Below are positions 47,709 to 56,014 of a DNA stretch of 64,000 nucleotides, one piece after another. The translations under genes and the position numbers were made by a program. The notes below the pieces were generated by a model. The model made no database searches. It saw only the letters and a program-made list of their open reading frames with translations, and was not told where the DNA came from. Positions within the stretch are counted from its first letter, which is position 1. The number at the start of each line of letters is the position of its first letter. Source of the DNA: Dehalogenimonas sp. W (GTDB lineage Bacteria > Chloroflexota > Dehalococcoidia > Dehalococcoidales > Dehalococcoidaceae); the NCBI RefSeq assembly GCF_037094495.1, contig NZ_CP146612.1:806001-870000 (forward strand), read 5' to 3'.

Positions 47709-47926
47709 CGTCCCTCCTGGATAGCGAATAGATTGTCATTCCCTGGCTGATCTTCCTCAGCTTCGGCAACCTGATGAGTTGGTTGACTCCCTTGGTCGGC
47801 ATTTCTTTCCTCCTCTGTTTTGATTCTTCTCATCTGAGCCAGATCCCTTAGGTGAGCTCTTGCGATCATGCGGGCTAGTATGCGCAGCCCGTTCTCGTAA
47901 TCCTCCATATCGGCTTCAATTGACAT
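47705..47926 (-). pseudogene. Truncated, frameshifted duplicate of the next gene
   Basis: The first ~40 residues (MSIEADMEDYENGLRILARM) match the start of the 46605-47708 product (MMSTEAERQVMHQGLKILAR). The DNA alignment continues with GAAATGCCGA-CAAGGGAGTCA matching GAAATGCCGATCAAGGGAGTCA; an extra G (GAGGAGGAAAGAAATG against AAGGAGAAAGAAATG) shifts the frame, and in the +1 frame the match continues as KGVNQLIRLPKLRKI. The copy ends at an in-frame stop overlapping the next start. It starts inside the XRE gene stop (11-base overlap). Confidence 0.65.
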
Positions 47927-48152
47927 CACCGGCTCCATCTTCCTGGATAGTGAAAAAGTCATCGAACGAACAGCCTTTGAAATATTGGAGTAGAGCCTGG
48001 CGAACCGAAGCTGTCGGATTCTGTTTGCCGTTCAAGACGCGGGACAGGTAGCTTGCCGAAAGTCCGATCTCTCGGGCCAACAGTTTCCGTGACAAATTTT
48101 GGCGAAGCATTGCTCTTTCGAGGTTGTCCTTGTTCAAAATCACCTTGAACAT
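47916..48152 (-). CDS. XRE-type transcriptional regulator
   Basis: A 78-residue protein from ATG 48152, behind CAGGAGTGTCAC. The helix-turn-helix runs LARAMLRQNLSRKLLAREIG-like sequence, then LSASYLSRVLNGKQNPTASV. It is small enough to be a Cro/CI-type repressor. It faces away from the second XRE gene at 48314 across 161 bases that hold divergent promoters. It begins the long minus-strand operon and is translationally linked to the truncated duplicate after it. Confidence 0.75.
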   Translation of the reverse strand: MFKVILNKDNLERAMLRQNLSRKLLAREIGLSASYLSRVLNGKQNPTASVRQALLQYFKGCSFDDFFTIQEDGAGDVN

Positions 48153-48181
48153 GTGACACTCCTGGGGAATAAATAAGCACA

Positions 48182-48211
48182 ATAGTAAAACATCACTCCC
48201 ACTCCGGTCAA
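48182..48211 (-). promoter_or_regulatory. Promoter of the minus-strand operon
   Basis: Read on the minus strand, TTGACC (48206-48211) and TACTAT (48182-48187) are 18 bases apart. It would start transcription about 25 bases before the XRE start codon and drive the whole minus-strand operon. TGTCAC-like words on both sides could be repressor sites. Confidence 0.55.
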
Positions 48212-48266
48212 GGGCTATATGTCACTTCTATCGGAATAAACTTGCCAAATCCTTGCTTAAAAAGTG

Positions 48267-48295
48267 TTGCATTTATGACAGGTGTGTGCTATGAT
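48267..48295 (+). promoter_or_regulatory. Promoter of the XRE-ImmA-recombinase unit
   Basis: TTGCAT (48267-48272) and TATGAT (48290-48295) are 17 bases apart, followed by AAGGAGGGG and ATG 48314. This gives a compact lysogeny-type control region facing the minus promoter at 48182-48211; the two -35 elements lie about 55 bases apart. Confidence 0.6.
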
Positions 48296-48313
48296 TGTGA
48301 ACAAGGAGGGGCT

Positions 48314-48715
48314 ATGCCAGATTTCGGCACTTATGTCAGACAGCTGCGAAAAAAACAAGGGTTGTCATTGAGGACCGTATCTCAGCAGACCGGCATCTCT
48401 TACTCTTATTTGTCCCAGATTGAGCAAGGCCGGAGAAACCCGCCCGGGCCAGATCTCATGAAACGTCTCGCGTCTGTCTATCAGGTGACGCAAAAAGACC
48501 TTCTGCGGGCGGCGGGTTATCTCGAGGAAAATAACGAACCGACTCTCAGTGACGAACAGGAAGTGGAGATGGCCTTCAATTACGTCATGAACGATCCTCG
48601 CTACAAATCAGGCACCCGGATGAACGGGAAGCTGACCCCAGAGGTGAAGCGTTTCGTGGTCGAGATGTACGAGAAGGCCACCGGGAAGAAGTTGCTGCCA
48701 GGATCAGGTGCGTGA
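48314..48715 (+). CDS. XRE-family regulator with long C-terminal part
   Basis: A 133-residue protein from ATG 48314 (AAGGAGGGG upstream). The N-terminal helix-turn-helix (VRQLRKKQGLSLRTVSQQTG, SYSYLSQIEQGRRNPPG) is clear. The C-terminal part (MAFNYVMNDPRYKSGTRMNG, then EVKRFVVEMYEKATGKKL) is like that of phage repressors paired with ImmA proteases. The ImmA-like gene starts 4 bases before its stop, which supports a RstR/ImmR-style pair. Probable repressor of the minus-strand operon. Confidence 0.8.
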   Translation: MPDFGTYVRQLRKKQGLSLRTVSQQTGISYSYLSQIEQGRRNPPGPDLMKRLASVYQVTQKDLLRAAGYLEENNEPTLSDEQEVEMAFNYVMNDPRYKSGTRMNGKLTPEVKRFVVEMYEKATGKKLLPGSGA

Positions 48716-49644
48716 AGACACTCAATGATCTGAGTGGTTTTTGTGATCACCTGGTCGGAAAATTTGGCAGTCCCGGCGATTGCACTGAGGATCAGAAAGC
48801 GGATGAGTTCAGACGGATCTATTTGAGAGATCTGCCCGTTAACCTCAGGTCGCTCAGGGCAATAGCTACGTGTTTAGGCATTCAGTTGAAGGGTCTGGAA
48901 ACCATGCCACGAAATCTGAGGGGTTACCATGAAATATGCGACGACCGGAAATGTCTCTACTATCGTCATGACGACACGGCAAGCGGCATTCAGAATACCA
49001 TCCTCCATGAGTTGAGGGAGATGATGGAAACCATGTTCGTCGAAGCGTATCCTACATATAAGCCGCTGAGGACAAGCGCCCGGCATATTGCCGCCAATCG
49101 ATTTGCCTCCGCGGTACTGCTGCCGGAAGATGAATTCCGTGCCAATGTATTCAAAACCGGATTCGATGTTATCAGGCTCTCGCGAGGTTATTCCAAGAGC
49201 TGCTCCCAGGTGTTGCTTCGTATGGGTGAAGTGCTTCGCGGCAGACTGTTCTTCTATGGGTCTCTGTACGAACCGGACGATGCCGACGGGAATGACTGGG
49301 CGGTCACCTACTGGACCGGAAGCAATAACGATGACGCTGACTCGAATGTCTACGGCCTTGATGGGCTGTTCCCCAGGAGAGGAAGAAAGGCGTTGGCTGG
49401 TTCGCTGATTGGACTGACCGTAAAAACCGGACGTCCTCATCTGGTTGGGCGTATCACCCTGACGGACGAGAATGAATATTTCGATGGAGGGCTAACTGCT
49501 CTGGCTCAGCCGTTGACTGGTCGGAGTAGGCAGGTAGAGAAGGTAGCGATGGTGGCGCTGATGATTCAAGATAGCCACCTTTTCGATACTCAGATAGACA
49601 AAATTAATCCGGTTAAGCTGGAGCGTTTTCACCGGCATTTCTAA
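48712..49644 (+). CDS. ImmA/IrrE-like protein with degenerate zinc site
   Basis: A 310-residue protein from GTG 48712. ImmA/IrrE peptidases degrade the ImmR-type repressor to induce the element. Here the zinc motif reads HELRE at 99-103 (normally HExxH), and NRFASAVLLP lacks the usual Glu just before it (EANRFA-type), so two ligands seem lost. The family fold is otherwise visible (helical C-terminal half, KFGSPGDCTEDQKADEFRR). It may be catalytically dead and act as an antirepressor, or use another ligand set. Coupled to the XRE gene by a 4-base overlap. Confidence 0.65.
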   Translation: MKTLNDLSGFCDHLVGKFGSPGDCTEDQKADEFRRIYLRDLPVNLRSLRAIATCLGIQLKGLETMPRNLRGYHEICDDRKCLYYRHDDTASGIQNTILHELREMMETMFVEAYPTYKPLRTSARHIAANRFASAVLLPEDEFRANVFKTGFDVIRLSRGYSKSCSQVLLRMGEVLRGRLFFYGSLYEPDDADGNDWAVTYWTGSNNDDADSNVYGLDGLFPRRGRKALAGSLIGLTVKTGRPHLVGRITLTDENEYFDGGLTALAQPLTGRSRQVEKVAMVALMIQDSHLFDTQIDKINPVKLERFHRHF

Positions 49645-49653
49645 GGAGGGGAG

Positions 49654-51312
49654 ATGGACAATCAATCAAGGACAGTCGCTTTGTACGCACGGGTCTCATC
49701 GGACAAACAGGATACAGATCTGTCGATTTCGGCGCAGCTCCGGTCAATAAGAGAGTACGCCACCAAGACCAACTATCGGATAGTTCGTGAGTTTATCGAC
49801 GAAGCGGAAAGCGGGCGTACCGCCTTACGTCCGGCTTTCAAGGAAATGGTCGCTCTGGCACGCACTAAAACCCCACCATTTTCGGCTATCCTGGTCTGGA
49901 AGTTAAACCGCTTTGCCCGGAGCCGTGCCGACTCGATTACATACAAGACCCTGCTTCGTAATAAAGGCATTGATGTCATTTCGATTAATGAGCCGGTGGA
50001 TGACAGCCCGACCGGTCGGCTTCTTGAAGGTGTCATTGAATCCATTGATGAATTCTACAGTGCCAACCTTGGCCAGGACATCCGGCGGGGTATGCGCGAA
50101 AACGCCTCCAGGGGCTTTTTCAATGGTAGCAAGCCTGCGTATGGGTTTCACGTTGTCCATGTCAAAGACGGCGACCGGATGAGAAACAAGCTTGAGCCTG
50201 ATTCTGAAGACTCTTGCGCTGTTCAGACGGTACGGCGAATGTTCGATATGTCCGCGAAAGGCATGGGTTGTAAAGAAATTGCAAAGACTCTCAATGGTGA
50301 AGGGTTGCGCACTGAACGCGGTCAGCGCTGGGGCAGGACCACCATCTATAAGATACTCTCCAACGAGGCTTATATCGGTACGCTGGTCTGGGGGGACCGA
50401 CCGGGTTGCATGGTGCGTCGTTGCGGTGAGAAACCGGTAAGAGTGGAAAACGCGTGGCCGGGTTTAATCGAACAGAAATTGTTTAAATCGGTTCAACATA
50501 AAATGGCTCAAAATAAGCCGCAGATTACCCATCCCAGGACGGTTCCGAGTTTTTATCTATTGAGTGGTCTGTTTCATTGCCGGTGTGGCGCGGCGATGAC
50601 CGGCCATAGCGCTAAATCAGGTCGACATTTTTACTACCTTTGCTCGAAAGGAGCCAAGCAGGGCAAAGACGCTTGCGATGTGCGGATGTTGCCCAAGGAA
50701 AAACTGGAACGTCAAATCGTCCATGAACTGAGGACACGGGTGCTGACCGATGAAAATATGGAGAAAATGGCCATCCTCACCAACGAGGAGCTTCGTTCTA
50801 CCTCAAGTGCTTTAAAGGAACAGCTTGACGTTATTGATGCCGAACTGGTCGATACCAAGGCTAGGCTGGCAAGGCTGTATGATGCCTTGGAGACAGGGAA
50901 AATCGGGGTCGATGACCTCGCGCCACGAATCGGCGAGCTGCGAGGTCGGGAAGCGGATCTAGAGAAAAGTCGTCTCAAGGCCGAGGAGGAAAACGACAAA
51001 GAGGAGGTAGAGTTGGTCAATGTTGACGCAGTTAAGAGGCGTGCCCGAGATCTGCGTCAACTTTTAGTCGATTCGAGCTTGACTGAAAGGAAGTCTTTCC
51101 TCAGGTCGTTTGTCAGAGAGATAAATACTGACGGACAATTTGTAAGGGTTAAATACAAACTCCCCATCGTGGTTGGACCGGATGGTGGAGGTTATGACGC
51201 GGTTCTACCTATTGATAATCTTGGTGGAGCCGGAGGGATTCGAACCCTCTACCTTTTGACTGCCAGTCAAACGTTCTCCCAAGTGAACTACGGCCCCCAG
51301 GAACAGATATGA
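49654..51312 (+). CDS. Large serine recombinase (integrase)
   Basis: A 552-residue protein behind AAGGAGGGGAG. The catalytic domain begins VALYARVSSDKQ with the nucleophile S15, then ILVWKLNRFARSRAD and SIDEFYSANLGQDIRRGMRE. The recombinase domain follows (YGFHVVHVKDG, ...), then a zinc ribbon (LFHCRCGAAMTG, YYLCSKGAK, ACDVRM) and a coiled coil. The last ~29 residues (51222-51309) are encoded by the antisense strand of tRNA-Ala. The C-terminus is therefore set by the attachment site: after excision the frame must read into different DNA. This is the element's integrase. Confidence 0.85.
   Translation: MDNQSRTVALYARVSSDKQDTDLSISAQLRSIREYATKTNYRIVREFIDEAESGRTALRPAFKEMVALARTKTPPFSAILVWKLNRFARSRADSITYKTLLRNKGIDVISINEPVDDSPTGRLLEGVIESIDEFYSANLGQDIRRGMRENASRGFFNGSKPAYGFHVVHVKDGDRMRNKLEPDSEDSCAVQTVRRMFDMSAKGMGCKEIAKTLNGEGLRTERGQRWGRTTIYKILSNEAYIGTLVWGDRPGCMVRRCGEKPVRVENAWPGLIEQKLFKSVQHKMAQNKPQITHPRTVPSFYLLSGLFHCRCGAAMTGHSAKSGRHFYYLCSKGAKQGKDACDVRMLPKEKLERQIVHELRTRVLTDENMEKMAILTNEELRSTSSALKEQLDVIDAELVDTKARLARLYDALETGKIGVDDLAPRIGELRGREADLEKSRLKAEEENDKEEVELVNVDAVKRRARDLRQLLVDSSLTERKSFLRSFVREINTDGQFVRVKYKLPIVVGPDGGGYDAVLPIDNLGGAGGIRTLYLLTASQTFSQVNYGPQEQI
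51222..51297 (-). tRNA. tRNA-Ala (GGC), probable attB/attR
   Basis: The minus strand folds as a complete cloverleaf: 7-bp acceptor stem (GGGGCCG with CGGCTCC, one G-U), D stem GTTC/GAAC, anticodon stem TTTGA/TCAAA with loop CTGGCAG (anticodon GGC), T arm GAGGG-TTCGAAT-CCCTC, and encoded CCA. Its 3' end faces the element. The recombinase gene ends within it, so the 3' half is the likely crossover site. No second copy of the 3' half was seen in the window. Confidence 0.9.
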
Positions 51313-51360
51313 AATATATCATATCTGCCCGATATTCTGCAACTGAAAATACCGTTTCGC

Positions 51361-51675
51361 CTATTCCAGGACGACTCCGGTGCCGTAGGCGATGGTCTCG
51401 GCCGCAGACTGCATGACCATAGCTGTGCCGAAGGACATGGAGATAACCGCGTTAGCACCCTTTTTCTCCGCATCTTCAATCATGCGCTGCAAGGCGGCTT
51501 CGCGGGCTTCAGCCATCATCTGGGTATACTCACTGATTTCGCCGCCCACCAGGCCGCGAAAACCGGCCATGATGTCCTTGCCGATGTGCTTGGCCCGGAT
51601 GGTGGAGCCGCGCACCAGGCCGATGGTTTTGACGATGTTTCTCCCGGGAACGTTAGGGGTTGTTACTACGATCAA
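51361..51675 (-). CDS. YbjQ/DUF74 family protein
   Basis: A 104-residue protein matching the YbjQ (UPF0145/DUF74) family: VTTPNVPGRNIVKTIGLVRG, GKDIMAGFRGLVGGEISEY and GANAVISMSFGT. Members are small, homo-oligomeric proteins; some are called heavy-metal-binding, though the role is unsettled. It overlaps the upstream 71-aa gene by 4 bases and belongs to the SdpR/SdpI transcript. First chromosomal gene right of the tRNA. Confidence 0.85.
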   Translation of the reverse strand: MIVVTTPNVPGRNIVKTIGLVRGSTIRAKHIGKDIMAGFRGLVGGEISEYTQMMAEAREAALQRMIEDAEKKGANAVISMSFGTAMVMQSAAETIAYGTGVVLE

Positions 51676-51887
51676 TTGTCTACCTCCTCAAAATTTTCCT
51701 TTTTCTTTTGTTTCTGCCGGTCAACGATAGCCTGTGCCAGTAATAGAATCGTGCCCAGCAGGAAAGCGCCGGTGACCAGAATAACAATCCATGGTGTCTG
51801 TTCCGCTTCCGTGGCCATCAGCCAGACGAAACTGCCCAGCATGGCGATAAACGCCACGATGAACAGGCCGAAACCCAGTTGTTTCAT
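51672..51887 (-). CDS. Small two-helix membrane protein, 71 aa
   Basis: A 71-residue protein with two transmembrane helices (LGFGLFIVAFIAMLGSFVWL, WIVILVTGAFLLGTILLLAQ) and a basic/acidic tail (DRQKQKKKENFEEVDN). The ribosome-binding site AGGAGGTG is good. The start overlaps nothing, and the stop overlaps the YbjQ start. No family assigned. Confidence 0.65.
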   Translation of the reverse strand: MKQLGFGLFIVAFIAMLGSFVWLMATEAEQTPWIVILVTGAFLLGTILLLAQAIVDRQKQKKKENFEEVDN

Positions 51888-51910
51888 TGCACCTCCTTTT
51901 CCGTTGCTAA

Positions 51911-52579
51911 TTACCTGGTGAGTCCTTGACGCCGGTCAGGGTCGGATTTCCAGACAACATAAGAATAAATCACCAAATAGATAATCATGGCGAACATCAA
52001 TCCGAATACCAGATAAAAGGCCCATTCCTGTCCGATAATACCCGACGCCGCCAGCAGCAGCCCTAAAATGACGAACAACCGCCCGCCGAGCCGGTGGGTC
52101 TTGTCCCAGGAAAGGTCGCTGGTCAGCGTCCACGGGGTGCGGATGCCGACAAACCAGGTAGGCTTGAGCTTGCCGAAATAGTTGCCCAGAATGGCCAGCA
52201 ACAGTCCTACTATCACCATCACCACCAGGCTGATATCAATGCCGGAACCAAGTACGATGGCGATGATGGCACCGTGGATGGCGGCCATGAAAACAAGCAT
52301 TACTATCCGGATGATGCGGTATACGTTGGCGAAGCGCTCGTAGTTGGTGCGTTTGGGATCAATCCGGGGGATGAACAGCAGCATCAGGTAGATGCCCACG
52401 GCCAACAGGGGCAACAGCATCAAGCCCTCAAACTTACCGCCGTAGCGGTCAACCTCGCCGTTAATACCCCAGTGGACGGGAATGCTGTCCGGGGCGCTGG
52501 ACCAGCTTAACGCCGTGGCGATAAACATGCCGGCAATCAGCAGCAGACTCGGCCATTCCTGGCGCCAGTTAAGTTTCAT
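51911..52579 (-). CDS. sdpI: SdpI family immunity/membrane protein
   Basis: A 222-residue membrane protein from ATG 52579. DUF1648-type start (PVHWGINGEVDRYGGKFEGL) and six helices fit SdpI. The segment GLLLAILGNYFGKLKPTWFV ending GIRTPWTL is the SdpI-conserved motif. In Bacillus, SdpI protects against the SDP toxin and titrates SdpR. Here SdpI follows an ArsR-type regulator with an 11-base overlap, the sdpRI arrangement, but no toxin gene is in view. Confidence 0.85.
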   Translation of the reverse strand: MKLNWRQEWPSLLLIAGMFIATALSWSSAPDSIPVHWGINGEVDRYGGKFEGLMLLPLLAVGIYLMLLFIPRIDPKRTNYERFANVYRIIRIVMLVFMAAIHGAIIAIVLGSGIDISLVVMVIVGLLLAILGNYFGKLKPTWFVGIRTPWTLTSDLSWDKTHRLGGRLFVILGLLLAASGIIGQEWAFYLVFGLMFAMIIYLVIYSYVVWKSDPDRRQGLTR

Positions 52580-52868
52580 CGGTGTGTCTCTTCTCTCCTT
52601 TGTTCTCGCCGATTTTAAGCACGCCCATGATAACAGACAGCGCTTCATCAATGACTGAGGCATTAAGGCTGTAGACGATAACGGTGCCCCGACGTTCTTC
52701 CTGTATCAGGTCAGCCGCTTTGAGTACGTTGAAATGACCGGAGAGGGTGGACTTGGCCAGTTGGAAATGGTCGGCGATTTCTCCGGCGGTCATCGGCCGT
52801 TCTCCCAGCAGTTTGAGTATCTTGCGCCGGGAGACGTCAGCCAGGGCTTTGAAAATGCTTTCGGTCAT
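52569..52868 (-). CDS. sdpR: ArsR-family regulator, SdpR-like
   Basis: A 99-residue winged-helix protein (FKALADVSRRKILKLLGERP, AGEIADHFQLAKSTLSGHF, DLIQEERRGTVIVYSLN). No metal-binding cysteines are present, as in SdpR. It autoregulates with SdpI in known systems. Its stop overlaps the SdpI start, so the membrane protein may sequester it. The promoter should lie in the AT-rich 52869-52980 interval. Confidence 0.8.
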   Translation of the reverse strand: MTESIFKALADVSRRKILKLLGERPMTAGEIADHFQLAKSTLSGHFNVLKAADLIQEERRGTVIVYSLNASVIDEALSVIMGVLKIGENKGEKRHTDET

Positions 52869-53200
52869 TTTTATAATTCGTTAAATACCGAAATAATAAT
52901 ATAAGAAGCAGACCGGGATGTCAACAGGTCGTGGTGGCCAGGCCGGCTATCAGGTAATGCTAAAAATATTTTTAGGAATTGGTAAAATGAGACATAAATT
53001 GGGTAAAATATACTGTATTATATGGTATAATATGTTCTGTTAATTTGGATGGAAAATTCGTCATTGGTGCGTTGGAAATAATACTGTGGCAAACGAGGAA
53101 TTGTTTTTTGCGCTGACGAATGCGCTGAAACCGTTTTTCATTCGTAAAAAAGGATTCGTTGCCTTCGTTTTCCCGGTTGATTACCAAAAATGCTGCGGGC
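52869..53200. other. AT-rich intergenic region, possible tiny ORF
   Basis: This 332-base gap holds the sdpR promoter and, at 52970-53060, several AT-rich near-consensus words (TATAAT near 53023, TATACT near 53009). A 42-codon plus-strand frame (GTG 53086 to 53214; NEELFFALTNALKPFFIRKK) overlaps the cysS end by 14 bases and is weak evidence for a gene. No tRNA or known RNA was recognised. Confidence 0.3.
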
Positions 53201-54646
53201 TTAACCCGCTTTGAACTCCCAAACCGGGCCCGCCGGGGTGTCCTTGATGATTACGCCGGCGTCATCCAGCCGGTTACGCAGGTTGTCGGCTTCAGCGTAA
53301 TGTTTATCCCGTCGCAGTTCGGTGCGCAGCGTAAGCAGGTCTGTCATCGCCCGGGCGGTGTCGCCTTCCCAGTCAACGGCCCGGCGGCCGGCCGCCTGCC
53401 AGATTTCGGCGGCGGCCGCCAGTAAAGCGGTGTCGTCGCCGGTGGGGGCAGCGGTAGTTTCCAGACGCAGGCCCATCACCCCGCCCAGTTCCCGGAGCAG
53501 TGCCCTGGCCGGGGCGACGCTGCCGCCCACGGCCTCCAGCCGGTTTATCTCCCGGGCCAGGTCAAAAAGGGCGGCCAGGGCACGGGGGGTATTGAAGTCG
53601 TCATCCATGGCTGTCATGAACCGTTCCCGGTAGGGCTGACTGTCAAAGGAAGCGGCGCCGGTCTTGCCATGGCGGTCTTCAGCCGCCTGGGCCAGACGCC
53701 GGGCACCCTTTTCCGCCCCTTCAATGATTTCGTCGGCATAGGTCAGCGGGCTGCGGTAGTGGGAAGACAACACGAAGACCCGCAGGGCGTCGGCGGAGTA
53801 TTTGGTCAGGGCTTCTTTGATGGTGATCAGGTTGCCCAGAGATTTGCTCATTTTTTCGCCGCCCAGCTGCAGCAGGCCGTTGTGCAGCCAGTAACGCACG
53901 AAGGGCTTCCGGCCGGTGAAGCTTTCCGATTGGGCGATCTCATTCTCATGATGCGGGAAGATCAGGTCGGCCCCGCCGCCGTGGATATCAATGGTTTCAC
54001 CCAGGTACTTGCGGCCCATGGCCGAGCATTCAATATGCCAGCCGGGCCGACCTTGTCCCCACGGGGAATCCCAGGCTGGTTCGCCGGGTTTGGCAGCCTT
54101 CCACAGGACGAAGTCCATGGGATGTTCCTTGTCCTCGCCGATCTCAATGCGGGCTCCGGCTTGCATTTGTTCCAGGGTACGGTGGGACAGTTTGCCGTAG
54201 TCTTCTAATCGGGTAACGCGGAAATAGACCGAACCCTTGACTTCATACGCAAAACCCCTGGCAACCAGCCCCTCAACCAGTTCTAAAATGGCTGGAATCT
54301 CCTGAGTCACCCGGGGATAAACGTCGGCCGGCAGGATGTTAAGCGCGGCCATGTCGGTTTTGAAATCGGCGATGTTGCGGTCAGCCAACTCCAGCGGCGT
54401 CAGGCCTAACGGGACGGCCTTGGCGATGATTTTATCATCAACGTCGGTAAAGTTTTGCACATATTTGACCGGATGGCCCAGGTAACGTAAATAGCGGCGG
54501 ATAACGTCAAAATTGATATAGCTCATGGCATGGCCGATATGCGCCGCGGATTGCGGTGTGATGCCGCAGACATACATCTTGACCTGTTCAGCCTGGGGGG
54601 TAAATTCTTCTTTTGTGCCGCTGAGGGTATTGGATATTTTCATCAT
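53201..54646 (-). CDS. cysS: Cysteinyl-tRNA synthetase
   Basis: A 481-residue protein. Motifs of CysRS are complete: [20 protein letters not shown] (HIGH-type), [28 protein letters not shown] with zinc-ligand region, and [14 protein letters not shown] (KMSKS). It charges tRNA-Cys. It follows ispF by 66 bases on the same strand, an order I associate with Dehalococcoidia. Length and domains are normal. Confidence 0.95.
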   Translation of the reverse strand: MMKISNTLSGTKEEFTPQAEQVKMYVCGITPQSAAHIGHAMSYINFDVIRRYLRYLGHPVKYVQNFTDVDDKIIAKAVPLGLTPLELADRNIADFKTDMAALNILPADVYPRVTQEIPAILELVEGLVARGFAYEVKGSVYFRVTRLEDYGKLSHRTLEQMQAGARIEIGEDKEHPMDFVLWKAAKPGEPAWDSPWGQGRPGWHIECSAMGRKYLGETIDIHGGGADLIFPHHENEIAQSESFTGRKPFVRYWLHNGLLQLGGEKMSKSLGNLITIKEALTKYSADALRVFVLSSHYRSPLTYADEIIEGAEKGARRLAQAAEDRHGKTGAASFDSQPYRERFMTAMDDDFNTPRALAALFDLAREINRLEAVGGSVAPARALLRELGGVMGLRLETTAAPTGDDTALLAAAAEIWQAAGRRAVDWEGDTARAMTDLLTLRTELRRDKHYAEADNLRNRLDDAGVIIKDTPAGPVWEFKAG

Positions 54647-54712
54647 TAATCCGTCTATGATACCAGAAATTAACCGTGGTTACTTAACGGGAGGGTTGAA
54701 GCGCCGAAGAAA

Positions 54713-55192
54713 TTATCCGGTTGAGATGAGTACGGTCGCCCAGGCGGCCATGCCTTCCTCCCGGCCGACGAAGCCGAGTTGCTCGGTGGTGGTGGCCTTG
54801 ATACTGACCGCGCCTGGTTCAAGGCCCAGCGCGTCAGCCAGATTGACCTGCATGGCCGGGATATGGGGGCTCAGCCGCGGTTGTTCCGCGGCGATGACGG
54901 CATCAATATTGCCGGTACGCCAGCCGGCCCGGGTCAGCATTTCGCCCACCTGCCGGAGCAATTCCAGGCTGGCGATGCCTTTGAATTGCGGGTCCCCCGG
55001 CGGGAAGTGCCGGCCGATGTCCCCCAGTCCCGCCGCTCCCAGCAGGGCGTCCATGACCGCATGGGTCAGGACATCGGCATCGCTCCAGCCGGTCAGACCG
55101 CTGGTAAACGGCACCGTTACCCCGCCCAGCACCAGCCGCCCGCCCGGTTCCAGGCGGTGGACATCGTAGCCGATGCCCGTTCGGAAATTCAT
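54713..55192 (-). CDS. ispF: 2-C-methyl-D-erythritol 2,4-cyclodiphosphate synthase
   Basis: A 159-residue protein from ATG 55192. IspF motifs: RTGIGYDVHRLEPGG (zinc-binding D-x-H), GWSDADVLTHAVMDALLGA, and ISIKATTTEQLGFVGREEG. It forms cyclic diphosphate in the MEP isoprenoid pathway. It begins 1 base after ispD ends, so the two are co-translated. The longer frame upstream is not needed. Confidence 0.95.
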   Translation of the reverse strand: MNFRTGIGYDVHRLEPGGRLVLGGVTVPFTSGLTGWSDADVLTHAVMDALLGAAGLGDIGRHFPPGDPQFKGIASLELLRQVGEMLTRAGWRTGNIDAVIAAEQPRLSPHIPAMQVNLADALGLEPGAVSIKATTTEQLGFVGREEGMAAWATVLISTG

Positions 55193-55193
55193 G

Positions 55194-55886
55194 TTATTCG
55201 GCGTGTCTCCGCACGATAATCTCGGCGGCGGCCAGACTTTCCGGCGTGGTAATCTTGACGTTGGCCGGCGAACCTTTATACAGTTTAACCGGCACCCCCA
55301 GCCGTTCCACCAGAATTGAATCATCGGTCACCGTGCCGGAGGCGGCATCGTAAGCCCGACGGATCAGGTCATAGCGGAAAATCTGGGGGGTTTGCGCGTT
55401 CCAGAGATGGGACCGGTCCGGAGTCTCCTGAATAAAACTGTTTTCGCCGGCCAGTTTAATGGTGTCGGTGACCGGTACGGCGCACACAGCGGCGCCGGTG
55501 GCCTGAACTGCGGTCATGCCGTCTTCTATCTGCTCAACCCGGACCAGCGGACGGGCACCATCGTGGATAATCACCCATTTGATGTCGTCGTCGGCCAGGC
55601 GGTCCAGCGCTTGTTGCACCGAATCCTGGCGGCGTTCGCCGCCGGGAATGATATCAGTGACTTTACCCCATTTTTCGGAGTCGCTCAGTGCCTCCCCGGC
55701 AGCAAGGTTGTCGGGGCTGAGGACGACGATAATGCGGTCAACGACCTCGGCACACTCAAACGGAAATACGGCACGCGCCAGCACCGGACGGTTGCCCAGG
55801 TGGGCGAAGATCTTGTCTACTCCATGCATGCGCTCACTGCTCCCCGCAGCGGCGATAATTGCGGCTACACGTTCTTTGTTATACAT
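55194..55886 (-). CDS. ispD: 2-C-methyl-D-erythritol 4-phosphate cytidylyltransferase
   Basis: A protein of ~230 residues from ATG 55886 (an upstream Met at 55904 is possible). IspD motifs: AAIIAAAGSSERMHGVDKIF (nucleotide-binding), VIIHDGARPLV, VPVTDTIKL, and AQTPQIFRYDLI, AVTDDSILVERLGVPV-type ending. It transfers CMP to MEP. Divergent from radC, with the palindrome at 55923 in between. Confidence 0.95.
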   Translation of the reverse strand: MYNKERVAAIIAAAGSSERMHGVDKIFAHLGNRPVLARAVFPFECAEVVDRIIVVLSPDNLAAGEALSDSEKWGKVTDIIPGGERRQDSVQQALDRLADDDIKWVIIHDGARPLVRVEQIEDGMTAVQATGAAVCAVPVTDTIKLAGENSFIQETPDRSHLWNAQTPQIFRYDLIRRAYDAASGTVTDDSILVERLGVPVKLYKGSPANVKITTPESLAAAEIIVRRHAE

Positions 55887-55922
55887 GGCGGCATTATAAG
55901 GCATGATGGTGGATCAGCGCTA

Positions 55923-55942
55923 GGTACTAAAGAATTAGTACC
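55923..55942. promoter_or_regulatory. 8-bp palindrome between ispD and radC
   Basis: GGTACTAA and TTAGTACC enclose AGAA. It lies in the 128-base divergent gap between ispD and radC, followed on the plus strand by CGGAGTATTTTT. Either an operator for one of the genes or a weak terminator. No other signal is clear here. Confidence 0.4.
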
Positions 55943-56014
55943 CGGAGTATTTTTGGTTTTTCTGGATGGCAGGCTTGGCGGCCGCGGCTGAAAAGTGGTA
56001 TAAACGGCGTGTTT

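Noticed and set aside
53086-53214. 42-codon GTG frame upstream of cysS end
   Set aside because: Overlaps the end of cysS and lacks a ribosome-binding site, so it is described only as part of the intergenic region.
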